Positions 11,201-24,020 of a stretch of DNA of 64,000 nt are shown here, in pieces; position 1 is the stretch's first letter; each line of letters begins with the position of its first letter. Below the pieces are notes generated by a model. That model did not search any database. It was not told the origin of the DNA and was given only the letters and a program-made list of their open reading frames with translations. A program made the translations under genes and the position numbers. This stretch comes from Andrena cerasifolii (lineage: Eukaryota > Arthropoda > Insecta > Hymenoptera > Andrenidae), in NCBI RefSeq assembly GCF_050908995.1, contig NC_135118.1:6014001-6078000 (forward strand), in the 5' to 3' direction.

Positions 11201-14200
11201 GTATTTTCTTAATTAGGGGAATAGATATTGGAGGAAAGAGGAAGATAGAAGGTGTAAGAAATGAGAAAGGGATGTGGGGACGTTAAAACAGCTGGTGGAA
11301 GATTGGACAGGTGTGAGACTAATAAACATACAGGAGTGTGGAAAAAATACTTCAGGAGAGAAGGGATTAAGAAGTGGTAGAATAGTCGAGGGGCATAGAA
11401 GGAAGAAGGAAAGAAAGAGATAAAGAAGGAAGAGGAGAAAATGGTACCAAAGAGTAGTCACGTGCAAGAGAATAAAATGTTAGTAAAAGGATTAGTTTAG
11501 TAGAAGAATTGAGGCATTGAGAGCAAAATCAGACTAACCCACGTTGAAAAAAATGAATTTTTTATATTTCATATGATTAGTACTATTGGAATACATTATT
11601 GCTATTAACTGAATTTAGCAAAACACGTGGGTTTGTCCGTTTTTGCTTCCAGTGATTAAATTGATACTATAAGAAAGAGACAGCGTTAACTATATAGAGA
11701 CGAAGCAATGTAAGCTCAATGTAGAGTGCTCGAAAATAAAAATTTCCTTTTTTTGTTCGCCTTCACAAATAAAAAGTGTTCTAGAAGGATTTAAACCTTC
11801 AAAATTTGAGGAAATTTTTTTTTTTTAGTTTTTCGAACTTCTTTCGAAAACCGTTTGTCGCACGAGAAAAAGTAATAGAACATAAAAGATGCTCCTTGTA
11901 CGGATCTACAACTTTTGTTTGAAATATTTTTTTATTTAATCAATAACTTGGATGATATTATTCAAAATCGATCCGATCGAACTCAAACTTTACACGGATT
12001 TTTTTTTAATTATTTGGAACTATTCTAGGGGGCTATTCCCCCAAGAAAATTAAAAAGTCGAAAATAAGAGCCACCCTAGCCACATTTCTTCAACCGCAAG
12101 GTCGAAATTAAATAAATACATATATACACTATTTTATTAACACCGCTAGAATTAAAATTCATAATATCTAGGTCCTACTGTTTCACTTGAACCCCTCAAA
12201 AAATGGTCCCACGGACCTTTAACCCTCCCCTGCCACTAAAAACATCGACATGCCTTCTACTCTCAAAGCGAACATCCCATTTAATACCTAACCACCCATA
12301 TTCCCATGATTCCCACCGAGTCTCACCCGAGACGCACAAACCATACGCGTAACACCGCGAGCAAGAAATACCCTTGTACATTCCACATTCGTCCATTTAG
12401 CTTAATCAAGCTCTGTACTCGAGCGCTTGTACCGCGCACGGTAGTCGTTGGCTTGGCGGCACGCTAATGCCCTAGCAATTTCCAAGACTACCTCAGAAGA
12501 AGCGTTTAGGATCGACGGCCGTTGAAAGAGTAATCTGCCGCGGGAGATGGGTGGCTGGCGGACGCGGAAGGAGCCGGAGGAGCGTGTCGTCGCGTCAAAG
12601 GGCGTCGGAGGGCGTGGGTTAGGGGTTCGTGTGCAACAGCACGGGCATACGCAAGGGTCAGCTACAGATTTTTGCGGGCAGCTCGAGCGGCGTTGGGCAG
12701 CTGGCGTGCGGTCAGCCGCTCTGGCCGCAGCGCTGCGTCGGTCGTGCATCACCGGCCACCGTATTAACCCCAAGCCCCGACGTACTCGGCCAGCACCACA
12801 GCCCGCAGCGTCCACGGTCCATGGTGCCCCATGCCAGCGCACCACCGTCCGTATGTACCTGTGCCTGCACACCCACCGACCTAGCCGCCACCATATCGGC
12901 CATAATTGTTCACGGTTCCTCGCGCTCCACCCGGGCCCGCCTCACCCTCTCTCTCTCTCTGTATCACTCTCTTCCCCGTTCCCTCTCACTACCGTCGTTT
13001 CTCCCTCCGTACAGCGCGCGGAAACGCTAGCACCGCGGGTCCAACGCGCTTTCCTCGTGTTAAGCGACGAGCGTTTAGCGACGATAGCGGGAAACGGTGC
13101 CCGCGGTAAATGGCTCGGTATTTAATGCGCCCGGACCGGTGCTGTTCCAGTCGATTCGGCCGGCTGGGATATTCTGCGGTTTCGATCGTTTTCGACTGCC
13201 ACAGGGGGAGGGGCTGGCACCCCGTTGAATCGTACACTCGCTGAATAATTGAGTGATTTATTTGTTTCGGTGTTATTCGGAGAGGTTAATTGGAAGCTCG
13301 TGACGCACGCGGGGGTGGGTTTAAATGATGCTGGAAGTTCGGAGGAAAGATGCGCGTTGAGAAGGGTAGGGGTTGGAGTACAAATATGTGCAGATATTTA
13401 GAAATCGGGGGAATAGATATGGGAACTATTGGTGGTATAAATAAATTATATCAGATACGATGTGAGGGGTACTGAGAAGGGTATCGCGTAATGGACAAAT
13501 CTTTTGAACGCACTTCAAAAATTTCTCGTCACTAACAGTTTCAACGATACCCTGGTGGATTTACCAGAATGCTTTCTACTAAAGAGCACTCTACTATTTT
13601 TCACAGTCGTTAGATCAAAATGTCCTCCAACACATGAACCACATTTAAATGACTCCAAGAAAAGTCTCCCGAATGTCCTGAACCTCCCACCAGCTTCCGT
13701 ACGAATCCTCTTCCCCGTATTGCTGGCAGTGTGCGCTTAATTCGCAACAGAATAACGATAATTGGGGCGCAGAGATTTTTACGAGCTCCCGCCGAGTAAA
13801 ACGCGTGTTAACAACGGAGCCGATGCGTTGAAGGATAATCACCGAATAAGCGTCCACGGGCGATGATCAGTCCCCGTCTCGCGTTACCAGAGTGCGAACC
13901 AACGTCCGAATTAATAAATCACATACAGACGAGACGTTTCCAAATGCGTGCGTGTCGCTATACAAGCAATATCCCTGATAATGACAGGTTACGCGCGACG
14001 ATACACGAACTTCAATGTACCCCGGCTACCAGGAAATGTCCCGCGAAGTTAAGTGCCGTGGAACAAGTCCCGGTCGTTTGCTCCGTTATTAGTAGCAGTG
14101 ACGGCGCGTAGAAACTCGATCGAAGCTGGTCGTCTGTTCGACATAACACGAAACGAAAGATACGGCTGCCGAGGACGCATCAAGTTAAACGTCGTCACTT

Positions 14201-14690
14201 TCTCCTCCGTGCCGTGTAATCATCTTCCCGCGAGCTGTGACAAATGGAGTCATCGACTTTTTTACTACCCACCCTTTAACGTATCTTCTTCGTTTAAAGT
14301 GACCCGTTCAGCCACTTTTTACGATTATCATTCCCGATTATTCTTTACGATCCCCTTGTAATTATACAATTCTCCCTCTATAGTAATTACGAAACATCTG
14401 TCTCATTAATCCAAGTCGTCGAGCGGTCATTACGTTGTTTTTTTTATGTCTTCATACAGTGCCTTCGGAGTGAGCGTTCACTTATAGTCTTCTTCGAAAG
14501 ACGCAAGAAAGATGTTGGGTCTGATGGACGAGGTATGATATTGAACTTGAACTTTCTGTGAAATTACTTGCAATTATCGCGCTACTGAAACATGTATGAG
14601 CGATACTCTCGATGAAAGTTGAAGCTTGATATCTACCGACTCGAGAAAACTACCATCTTTGTTGTACCATCGATACTTTGCAGACCAATT
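11201..14690. other. Mixed non-coding stretch
   Basis: The segment 11210-11480 is strikingly purine-rich on the plus strand. The segment 11650-12190 is AT-rich and reads like degraded transposon interior (ATCGATCCGATCGAACTCAAA resembles phrases inside the TTAA elements). The segment 12400-13240 is a GC/CpG island with a CT tract at 12945-12960. The segment 13240-14690 is unremarkable. A 192-codon frame at 12547-13125 overlaps other frames on both strands and has no domain. Confidence 0.45.
11523..11646. repeat. Small hairpin MITE-like repeat
   Basis: GCAAAATCAGACTAACCCAC at 11523 is mirrored by GTGGGTTTGTCCGTTTTTGC ending at 11646, giving arms of about 24 bp with a few mismatches. No target-site duplication is clear. 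It could be a very short MITE or the remnant of a larger foldback. Confidence 0.5.
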
Positions 14691-15625
14691 GAGGACCTTG
14701 CAGCAAGAGGGGTGCAGAAAATTCTTTGTAAAATTATTGCTTCGGCTTAACATTAAAAAGATAACACTAAATGAAAAATATATATGTTCACACACATAAG
14801 TATTAGTAGTTATTGAGTTGATAAGCTTTTGTTTCTATTTTTGGCGAAAGATATTCTATAATAAAAATATTAATATTAATGTAATAATACTAATATAATA
14901 TTAATATTGATACAATAATATATTATATTAATATTAATATTGTATTAGTGTTATTGTATCAATATTAATATTATATTAGTGTTATTATATTAATACTAAT
15001 ATAATATTAATATAATATCAATATAATTTAATATTAATATAATAACATTAATATAATATTAATATTGATACAATAACACTAATACAATATTAATATTAAT
15101 ATAATAACATTAATATAATTTAATATTAATATAATAACACTAATATAATATTAATATTAATATAATAACACTAATATAATATTAATATTGATACAATAAC
15201 ACTAATACAATATTAATATTAATATAATAACACTAATATAATATTAATATTAATACAATAACACTAATATAATATTAATATTAATATAATAACACTAATA
15301 TAATATTAATATTAATACAATAACACTAATACAATATTAATATTAATATAATAACACTAATATAATATTAATATTAATACAATAACACTAATATAATATT
15401 AATATTAATATAATAACATTAATATAATATTAACACTAATATAATATTAATATTAATATAATTTAATATTAATATAATTTAATATTAATATAATTACACT
15501 AATATAATATTAATATAATTTAATAATTGCAATAAATCAATGTAGAATTTCTTTTACATATATTACACGTCACAGCTCAAAAACTGTCAAAAATGGAGCT
15601 GCACCTCTCTTGCGGCAAGGTCTTC
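14691..15625. mobile_element. MITE-like element with AT satellite interior
   Basis: The left end GAGGACCTTGCAGCAAGAGG and right end (reverse complement GAAGACCTTGCCGCAAGAGA) are TIRs of about 26 bp. The near-direct CAATTG at 14686 and CAGTTG at 15625 may be an imperfect target duplication. The left subterminal part (AACTCAATAAC...AAAAGC region, 14800-14880) is shared in reverse orientation with 32880-33116. The interior is almost entirely a tandem array. No coding capacity. Confidence 0.7.
14880..15500. repeat. 31-bp AT minisatellite
   Basis: Copies of AATAACACTAATATAATATT plus about 11 more bases follow each other with a 31-bp step (TAACAC at 15135, 15166, 15197 and 15228), with T/C variation such as AATACAATATT. 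The left part is more degenerate and contains inverted segments. The array lies wholly inside the TIR-bounded element at 14691-15625. Confidence 0.85.
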
Positions 15626-17709
15626 AGTTGCGTGTATACACTTAACCCACAAAGTGCTCGTCTAGATACATAGCAGCAGCTTTGTAACCATCCCGAGCTC
15701 ATAAAACTTCCCCAAAACGGAACGCTCTCAGTTCCATCCTCAGTAATCACGAAACGATCCCTCGATATCCGAGCACGGCTCTGCTCAGTGCATCGAAACG
15801 CGCCGAAATCGGTAATGACAGCTCGGACTCGAGCTGCTTTCGTTGGCCATGCAGGATGATGAAGAGGCAGACCGATGGACTGGGATCCACGTGCAGGTGG
15901 TAAGGTCGAGTGTATCGGCGGATCGATCGGCGAGTGGTAGCCAGCATCGGAGGGCGGAGGAGAACAGCTAGCACGAGCTCATATTCCACATAATGAGAGC
16001 GGCAGCGAGATCAGACACGCCGACACGGACCGCGTAATTGAAACCCGCCGAGAGCTAACCGGTCTCTTCCCTCGATTCCGTAAAAACGCACCTCCGCGCC
16101 GCGGGAAATCGAACCGAACTTTTACGTGAGCTCTCCTTTCTACGGGGGAACGCATTTCGACGGGCAGCCCACGTAGACCACCTCAGCCGTTTACGATCGA
16201 TAAACCGTCCTCGATCGCTGATAATTGGACGATCTCGCGATGAGATCGGGAAACACCGAATTCTTAAGCTGTAGCTTTCTATAGAAAGGCGAGCCAAAAG
16301 AAAAACTCTATACCTCGGCAATTTGCGTTAACTAACGACTCGGAACGTGTCCGTTCAGAGGACTGGGCATCTGGTGCCAGTTATTAAGAGTAATGCGAAA
16401 TATCGATGGTCAGTTAGATTAAATACGTCACGAAGCATTGCAAGGTGAAAGTGATTTTAAAAAAAGTTTATAGATGGCCCGGTAATTTCTCTGTATTACG
16501 TGCGAATGCCAGAGACGCGTACCTAACGTGACAGAATTCAGTAGCAACGAAGACAGACCTCGATGCATCAGTATTCAAGACCACACCGTCTCTGGCATTT
16601 GCACACTACAATCATACCCGCCTTCTCGTAAACCCCAAGCACCAATTACATACACAGCGCGGAAGAAAATAAGGCTGAAGGTAGGGAGCATTCTGTTACT
16701 TACATACTGATGATGATCCATCGCGAAGGTAACGAGTGGACGTCCAATGGCAGCACGGAACGGCATGGAACAGAAAGAGACAGCAACGTTAATGAGCGCG
16801 ATCTAGCCCGACGTTCGAAGTTTTATTTGTCTAAAACGGAGTCGCGTAATCGACGCGCGCCTCGCGTGTGCCTGCGCGACGATTAAACGTCGCGGGGGCA
16901 GATCTATCATGGGGACGTCATTACCGAGGGTCGCGGGGGCGAATTATCGTCGTATATATACGGCGGACGATCGTTGACAGGCGGCAATCAAGTTACGTTG
17001 AGACGGCAATCGCGTATGGGCTGGCAAATACGGTATAACTGCTATTAACGTCGTTTTTGCGGCGAGCATGATAGCGCGGTGGCGTGCCGGCAACTAGGAA
17101 ACCGATCGCCGTTGTTCCGTGGAACGTTTGCATGGAAAACCGAGGGTATTTCCAAAGCGAAATAGAGGCCGGGAAGCGTGCAGCGGGGCGCACGAGACCG
17201 CCGCGGCCGTTCCCCGATCCGTCATGATCAACCAACACCTGTGATTTAATTGTCACTCGGCTCTACTTGCACGTCGAAACGAAGAAAGTTGAGGGACTGC
17301 GTTAGCGGCTAAGGATATTTTTTAAGCGGGGCTCTCGTGCGGGGATCTGTGTTCGGTGTACAAAAGAAACGTGTGAGGGTTGTTTTAGAGCGGGGATGTT
17401 TATATCTAAAGGCGATAATCAGACTGCTCTTTGATTTGCAATTAGAATACCGAATACCATACTAGGATCTGATATTATGATCGACGCAGCCATTGCAGTT
17501 ACAATTCATTGGAATTCGAGTTGATGCATTCCAACACTTAAAGTCTCATGGATAGAAACGTTGGTTCTAGAATAATTATTAAGACTTGATTGCGCCACGG
17601 AAAGAAGCTACATTATTCTAGCTAGTAGCACTCAACAGAAGTTTATAGCGTCTTGCAGGGAGATAGCGATGAAGTAGAAACAGTCTGAGTAGGGGTAGAA
17701 GTATACTCC
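15626..17709. other. CpG-rich non-coding stretch
   Basis: GC-rich islands at 15700-16320 and 16780-17280 have many CpGs. The segment 16880-16990 includes GTATATATACGG, a TATA-like sequence without other promoter support. No TIR pairs, RNA gene or convincing exon was found. Confidence 0.45.
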
Positions 17710-17713
17710 TTAA

Positions 17714-18458
17714 GGGGTTACGCCACCCTGAGGCGCTCGAAACAGCACTAAATTAGACGAATTTTTTTAACTGATAATATGAGGTTGAAAATTATTTATT
17801 TTCTTCTTATGGGTAGAGCATGTATTAGTGCATATATCATGTAAATACTGTACAAAAATATTAAAAAATGACCGAGTTATTTGTTCCCCCGCGAAGCTCG
17901 TCCGCCGTTACACGCGTGACTAACCTAACAAATTGTAACGAACATGTTCGTCTGAAATCAAAAACCCGATGATTTTCGCGTTCCTTAATAAAATACCTAC
18001 GATGTCGCATAGGGATTTGAGAAAAAAAAAATTATTGCACAAATGAGAGCAAAGTGAAAAAAATTAAACGTTTTTCTCGTGAAAAACGAATTTAAACCAT
18101 TAATTATATACGAATGGGGTATAGGATGGAAAAACTGATACGCTACATCGTAGATAATACCATTAAGAATATGCGTGCCAAGTTTGAACTCAATCGGACA
18201 AATAGTTTTGGAGATATTTGATAGGTCATCTTTGAAAATGTAGTTTCGAGAAAAGCGCAAAAGAAGAAAAGTAGAATGGTCGCTACCTGCTGCGGAATAT
18301 CGACATTCGCGTCTCGTTGACAGCCTATAACTCGGCTATTTTGGGGAATTTTTGCGTCTGCAATGACTTAAATAAAATTATTGTTAAAACTTCACGTAAT
18401 AAGAAAATGCAAAGAAAAAAAAATCGTGTTTTCAAAACTTTCACGGTGGCGTGACCCC
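17714..18458. mobile_element. TTAA-flanked element, 745 bp
   Basis: TTAA at 17710-17713 and 18459-18462 flanks the ends GGGGTTACGCCACC (left) and GGGGTCACGCCACC (right, reverse complement). The interior is AT-rich with several polyA tracts and no long frame. The last bases of the TIR resemble the element at 56632. Probably a non-autonomous piggyBac-like or other TTAA-target element. Confidence 0.8.
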
Positions 18459-18462
18459 TTAA

Positions 18463-19120
18463 GTGTTTCCCTCTTATTAAGACTCCAGGAACAATTCGGT
18501 ATAGGGTGACCCGTCCAGTGAAGGAATGTTGCTCATATCATACGAAAATCGACACCTACCTAACTCTCTTTGCGTTAAAAATAATGCAGTAGTTCATTAT
18601 TTAACAAGGCGGCGAATTTGACAAGACACTGCAGATTTAACACGTATTTTTCGTTATCGGTAGTCGTCCATGTTGAAGGGGTGAAAAGAGCCCCTAATGT
18701 TGGGAGGTCGAAAACATATTTTCCGAAATTTTCTAAAAATTCAGCAGGCATCTGGATTCGTTTATACAAACTCACACCTAAAAAAAATTATTCTACGCTT
18801 ATTAGTTCTCGAGATATTCCAGGAAATATATTTTCCACCCCAATTTTGGAGGCTGTTTTACCCCTTCAACATAGTTATTCTGCACATCTACAGAGTTTTA
18901 ACAAAATCACATCGATCACACGGCGTGTGCGGGTTCGATATATTCCCTTGTAAATTCTTATTAAAGGTAAGTCTTGTTGTTGTTGATTTTGTGAGGTATT
19001 CATTCCTTGGTCGTGTAACTTAACGTGTTCATTCACTGAAGAGGTCATTACTTTTTTATCAGAGCTTTAAGTCCCCGGAATGCATACGAATGTGACCGCA
19101 TAAGTACAGCTCTCCTAACA
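18463..19120. other. Repeat-like stretch with 23-bp hairpin
   Basis: GTTGAAGGGGTGAAAAGAGCC at about 18671 is mirrored by GGCTGTTTTACCCCTTCAAC ending about 18871, as inner inverted repeats about 200 bp apart. The segment starts with TATAGGGTGACCCG at about 18501, similar to the end at 24021, but no partner end was found. It is likely a degraded transposon of unknown class. Confidence 0.4.
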
Positions 19121-19810
19121 AGGAACACTATTCAATTGATGATGGAATCACGCAGATTTTTTTACATAGATCGAAAGTATATGTAACAAGGGTCGCAAAA
19201 ATGTAAATTAAAGATGCTCCCAACAGCTGGTCTGACCTTGAAAAATCAACGCAGGTGGAACAGGGGAAAGAAGAAAAATGAGGGAAAGGAAAAAATATAT
19301 AATAGTAAATGAATGATAATTCATTATAGATAATAATTAGAAAAAATTAATGATCATAAATGACAATAATAATGATGTCAGTGACATGTTTAGACTGTCT
19401 CGTTGATCAAGGTATGAAAGAAACAGTGTTCGCTCGTTGCAGTCATTGTGAAATTTATTATTCCTTCAATCACTTTTTTAAACCTTCTTGACGACAAGAT
19501 TATCATAAATGTAATGGTTAATATTACCCACTGCTGTGATTTCATTAGTAATATCATTAATTTTTTCTAATTACTATCTATCATTAATCTATCATCATTC
19601 ATTGACTATAATGTATTTTCATATAATAGAGATAATTAAATTTGAACACACGGATTTGTCATTCTCTTTCCCTCATTTTTCTTCTATCCCCGGTTCCACA
19701 TTTGTTGATTTTTCAAGGTCAGACCAGCTTTTTGCGACCTTTGTGACGTATACTTTCGATGTATATAACAAAATCTGCGCCATTCCATCATCAATATGAA
19801 TAGTGTTCCT
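19121..19810. mobile_element. Foldback element, arms about 240 bp
   Basis: AGGAACACTATTCAATTGAT at 19121 is mirrored by ATCAATATGAATAGTGTTCC ending at 19809. The inverted similarity continues inward through the CGCAGATTTT, GGTCTGACCTTG and CATTTTTCTTCTTTCC segments to about 19360 and 19550. The loop is AT-rich. No target-site duplication is obvious and no protein is encoded. Confidence 0.8.
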
Positions 19811-20739
19811 TATAAGTGAGGAAGGACACACTTGATGGTTTTTAGTTCACTCAACCCCTGCGAGTGTGTCCCAAGCTAGCCCCTAGACCTCCCCTATATA
19901 GGTCCAGTAAGTTAACACGCTAACCATCATTTTCAACGAATTGAAACCTCTACTTTACTTCCTTCTCAAATATCCACTACACTCCTATCTTCGCGCGAAA
20001 CACCTTCCCTCGCTCGTACTTCATACTTCCCTCATAAGCTACCTACTTTGTCATCCCCGATCAGAAATCGCGACAGACAGGTGGGTTTTGCGGCCGATCG
20101 AGCCAGCAGACATCCTTGGCAGCCGATCTCGCGTCGTTTCACGAATCTCGTCCAACTACCAGCGCACGATATCCAGCCCAGCAATTATAAAACTGCTGTA
20201 GAGAGCCACCGCCACCGCGAACACATGTCGGCCCGCTGCCACCCTCCACCACCCCCTGGACGGCGTTCTTGGACGCCGACATGGGAGCGGACGCGCGACA
20301 CGCCACGCACGCAGCACGCACGCACCGACGCGGCGCGACGCCCCCGTGCCACCGCCGTGCACGTAGACGTCCGTTTTGCGCGAGTGTACGCCTGCGTGCG
20401 TCGCAGTTCTGAATAATTTGACATGTTGTCGTACACGTTATTATTCAGATAGATCTTGAGATACCGCGAGCCGAGCGGCCCCGCTTCGGGCGAACCACGT
20501 ACCCTGCCTCTGTCTTCCCTTCTCTGTCCCATCATCCAGCTGGCTCTCGTTTCCACTTTACGCCTGCTCGCTCGTCTCTGCGTGTAGGGGCGCGACAGAA
20601 TTCGGAGCCACGGATCGCCCGCGAACTTGGGCTTCTTTTTTAATGCTACTCGCACCAACCCCCTTGGTGTATTGGTAACATAGTTGTCCGAATTAGGATT
20701 TTGGGAGCTGGAGGAATTCTTGGGAGGGAACGAAGATTG
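19811..20739. other. Non-coding stretch with GC island
   Basis: CpG-rich DNA at 20060-20640 gives overlapping open frames on several strands, none with a domain. A 9-bp-arm hairpin (CTGAATAAT...ATTATTCAG) occurs at 20409-20448. Nothing else was recognised. Confidence 0.45.
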
Positions 20740-20743
20740 TTAA

Positions 20744-21023
20744 CCCTTAACTGGTATCCTGGGGTCGCTCGTGACCCCAAGCACGCAAAGTTCCATGTAC
20801 AATTTTCGGTTGTCTAAGTTGGTAAACTGAATTTCTAATTAATTTTATAATAATAGTTTAACTTCCTGCGCTTCTATTATTTTATACATTACCTAAGATG
20901 AAAATATTCATAGTGGTTGCTCTAGTGTCGACTTTACAAATTTCTGTGTTCTTTTTTATTTGGGGTCTGCCACGACCCCAGTATACCAGTCACGTTTGCC
21001 AAAAACAGTATACCAGTTAAGGG
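20744..21023. mobile_element. 280-bp TTAA-flanked MITE, copy 1
   Basis: TTAA at 20740-20743 and 21024-21027 flanks ends CCCTTAACTGGTATCC and, on the other strand, CCCTTAACTGGTATAC. Each end carries a GGGGTCG/CGACCCC pair (GACCCCAG), so the ends are themselves small hairpins. The copy at 32297-32576 is the same length and closely similar in the opposite orientation. Its right TTAA is shared with the next MITE. Confidence 0.85.
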
Positions 21024-21225
21024 TTAACCCATCGTGGTCACAAGAGGTGTATCTCATTTTCATCTCACGCAATGTTTTTTTCTTTGTCCATATTTCCTTA
21101 ATTTTTAGATACTAATATTAAATTTTAAAGGTTCTGTGAATCTTAACAAAAAAAATTGCTTTTTTTCTCATTATTTCTTCAACTATAAATTTCATTATAT
21201 CAAAATTTACATTTCTAGAAAAAGG
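21024..21225. mobile_element. TTAA MITE 'CCCTTCRTGGTCAC' family, truncated copy 2
   Basis: It begins TTAACCCATCGTGGTCAC directly at the right TTAA of the 280-bp MITE. It follows other family members through CCATATTTCCTTAATTTT and the AAATTTAC/TTTCTAG segment, then loses similarity around 21225, so the right half is missing. Confidence 0.65.
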
Positions 21226-22542
21226 TCAATGGAACAGTGCTGGGGTGTTTAATAGAGTTTGCAAAAGAGCTAGCGATCACTGTATAAAGTATAAAGAGTC
21301 CAATAGTGCAACTTGCATTACATTAGAAACGTGAATCGGCAACAGCTGAACGAGTAAGTGAGTCGTGACCGAAGGAAACTATCCCACGACGAAGGAAGAT
21401 GTTAAAAATACCCTCCTCATCGATCGAACGATCCGCCTCGGTGAGAAGCATCCATTTACTGTCATCCGGCGAAATGTACAGGTTTGGTGGGATCGATAGA
21501 GGAGCCAGCCACGACATCCGCGAGTTTCTCTATCGAGATTGACATTTAGATTGTGCCAGCAGCGATTGTCATGCGATCGGCGAACCCCTAATAGGCTCTA
21601 TTAGCATGGAGCGGTGTAATCGGTTGGGGATTCGCATGCACGTCCAGGAGAAAAGAAGCCCGGCGCGCTCCCCCTTTTTTTCCTCTCATTATACACGGGG
21701 GCACAGCGAGACGCGTCATTAGAATAATACAGCCGGTAATGCGCTAAACATCGGGACGCGCATAATAAAGCGGCTGCACCTGCGGCACGCCGTCTAATTA
21801 TTCGGCCGGGGGTTTTTTAAGTCGCGGCGATTTATATCAAGCAATTAGCCCTGGCTGTAGCGCTAATTGGAGTGAGACCGCGTACGTGCGCCGGGCTACA
21901 GTGAACTGATAAACACGGGGACTATCTCGTTAGTGCTTCGCGTGGGGTCTGCCCTTTCGCGCGCGGCGAAACTTTCCAAACACCCACCTCGTTCAATTTA
22001 ACTCGAAAACGAGTCCCCGCGCAGTTTTACAGGCGAAAGCGAACGAGCAGTTTTCTTCGACGGAATCGAGCGTTCGGCGTTGAGCTACAGGAGGGATTTT
22101 CCTCGTCGATGGTATACGCGGAGAGTAACTGTTGGCGAAGGGAAGGAAATTGATATGCGGAATGAAAATGCGTGGGACCGGTGAAGATTGCGGGGCTGCG
22201 AAGTGATAGGTTCTCGAGGCGAGAAGCAGAGGATAATTCACATTCCTGCTGTGAAAAGGGAAATTAAAATACACTAGAACTGCCGGTCGTATCAATCAAC
22301 GTCTGGCAGGTAGAAGGGAGGCGCAAAGATGCCTCGTCATTAACGGGCAACGGGCCATTATTCGGGGCATCGTCGTAGAGGGAAACCGGCAATTTACTTC
22401 TTAAGGGTGAAAGTGCTTCTAAACACCCTCCTGTCCGATATCTGCGTCGTTTTCTCGATTTGCAGACTGATCGTTAGATGGTTCTACCGATTCCATGCTG
22501 GGGATGGTGTGGAGTTTCTGCTCTGCATGTGAAATGTAACTG
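21226..22542. other. CpG-rich non-coding stretch, possible regulatory DNA
   Basis: The segment 21540-21910 contains several TAAT/ATTA cores (CTAATTATTCGG, AGCAATTAGCC, GCTAATTGG) in a GC-rich context. That is common in conserved insect non-coding DNA, but I cannot test conservation. The rest is unremarkable. Confidence 0.35.
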
Positions 22543-22546
22543 TTAA

Positions 22547-23146
22547 GGGGTAGGTTACCCTCAAAATGTTCGAAGCTTGGTTTTTAGGATGTTCGCATCT
22601 TTTCTACGCGTTTTAAGCGCAACCGGGCCCCGAAATTCTTAAAAGTGAAGAAATTACCGTGAAAAAAATGTGCAACTTTAAACGCGATTTCCCAGAAACT
22701 ACGTTTTCCAAAACGGTGAACATAAAATCTCGGAAACCGCTCGAACGATTTGAATGAAAATTTACAGGGAGCTGCAGGAAACTATTCCCCTCCATGTATT
22801 GAGAGTACATTTTCAATATGAATTCTTAAAAAAAAAGATAAAAATATTTTTCCTACAAAAAAGGAAAAAATCAGAGACATCAACACAAAAATTGTATTAA
22901 TATGTTTAACAAAATTTTGCTTCCTGCACTGTCTTACAGATTATAAAAATGCATTTACTTTGTCTCACATTTATATTTGTAACTTTTTTTCCTACAAATA
23001 TATTTAAAAAATTATTTTTACGCATTGAAGTCAACGAAATGACGCTTAAATGGTAAAACAAAAATTCTCTCCATATTCATTTATTAGTTCAGAATGCGCG
23101 TTTGAAGAAGGGCCAGATTTTGGGCTGTTGAGAGTAACCTACCCCC
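22547..23146. mobile_element. TTAA-flanked element, 600 bp
   Basis: TTAA at 22543-22546 and 23147-23150 flanks GGGGTAGGTTACCCTCAA (left) and GGGGGTAGGTTACTCTCAA (right, reverse complement). The interior is AT-rich with homopolymer tracts and no transposase. Its terminus differs from the 17714 and 56632 elements after the first bases, so it is a separate subfamily. Confidence 0.8.
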
Positions 23147-23150
23147 TTAA

Positions 23151-24020
23151 GGGGGAAACACTGTAATGGTGTGCAACGTACCTAAGGGTATTTTCGGAAT
23201 TCTTTTCAGACAAATAATGCAAGTAAATCAATATATTGCTTAATATAGTAAATATATACATATTGAAAGGTAAAACAAATTTCCAGGCAAATTCATTAAT
23301 CTGTTTCAATTCAAAATGTGCGATGTGTTCCTCTGGTGTTGACAGTAAATCACTATATTGCTGATTTAACCATATGGTTAATCTGAATTCAAAAAGACAG
23401 AAATATTTCAATATTAAGCAGCCTATGTATATTATTTTAAAAAAACCTGTGTACTGTAAGTGTAATAGATGTAGGCTTCTAAATATATTATGTAGTTTCT
23501 AAATATTTGCTTGCATTGTTTGCTTAAAAAATTCAGAACTGCAGTGTTTGCCTTCTTAATGGGTGCAGTGAATACGTGGTTTGACTTTTCTGTAGTACTT
23601 AACAAAATTATAAAGTCGAATGGAAAATGAGTATAATTGTCTATCACGGCACAGAGAGATCGTCTTCTGATCCCCAATCGAATGTTGAGACCTCTATTCG
23701 ATACAATCGACCTCGATCGTGTTGCTACGTAGATACCGATATCAGAAGCAGCCTGTAAGTACAAGGAACGATACCGTATTCGCGATATCCGGCTTCCGTC
23801 GTGAAGCTACCCTACGCAATTTAAAAGTAGATCAACCCTCGTATCGTATCGCGTCATCCCACTCGAACGCCTCCTATGCCCACCGATGGCGGCATCGATA
23901 CGATCCCGAGGAGCCATACGCGTTTCAACGATATATCGTCGAAACGCGTACGGCGTCGGTCAACGCACCTGCGTCCATCGGTAGCGTCTCTCAACCCGTG
24001 AATGGTCGTATGTACGGATA
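23151..24020. other. Non-coding stretch
   Basis: AT-rich from 23151 to 23640, then a CpG-rich block at 23690-24010 with an open 103-codon frame lacking any domain. No paired repeats found. Confidence 0.45.

Noticed and set aside
12547..13125. 192-codon plus-strand open frame
   Set aside because: Other frames are also open over the same GC-rich DNA; no recognisable domain or splice context.
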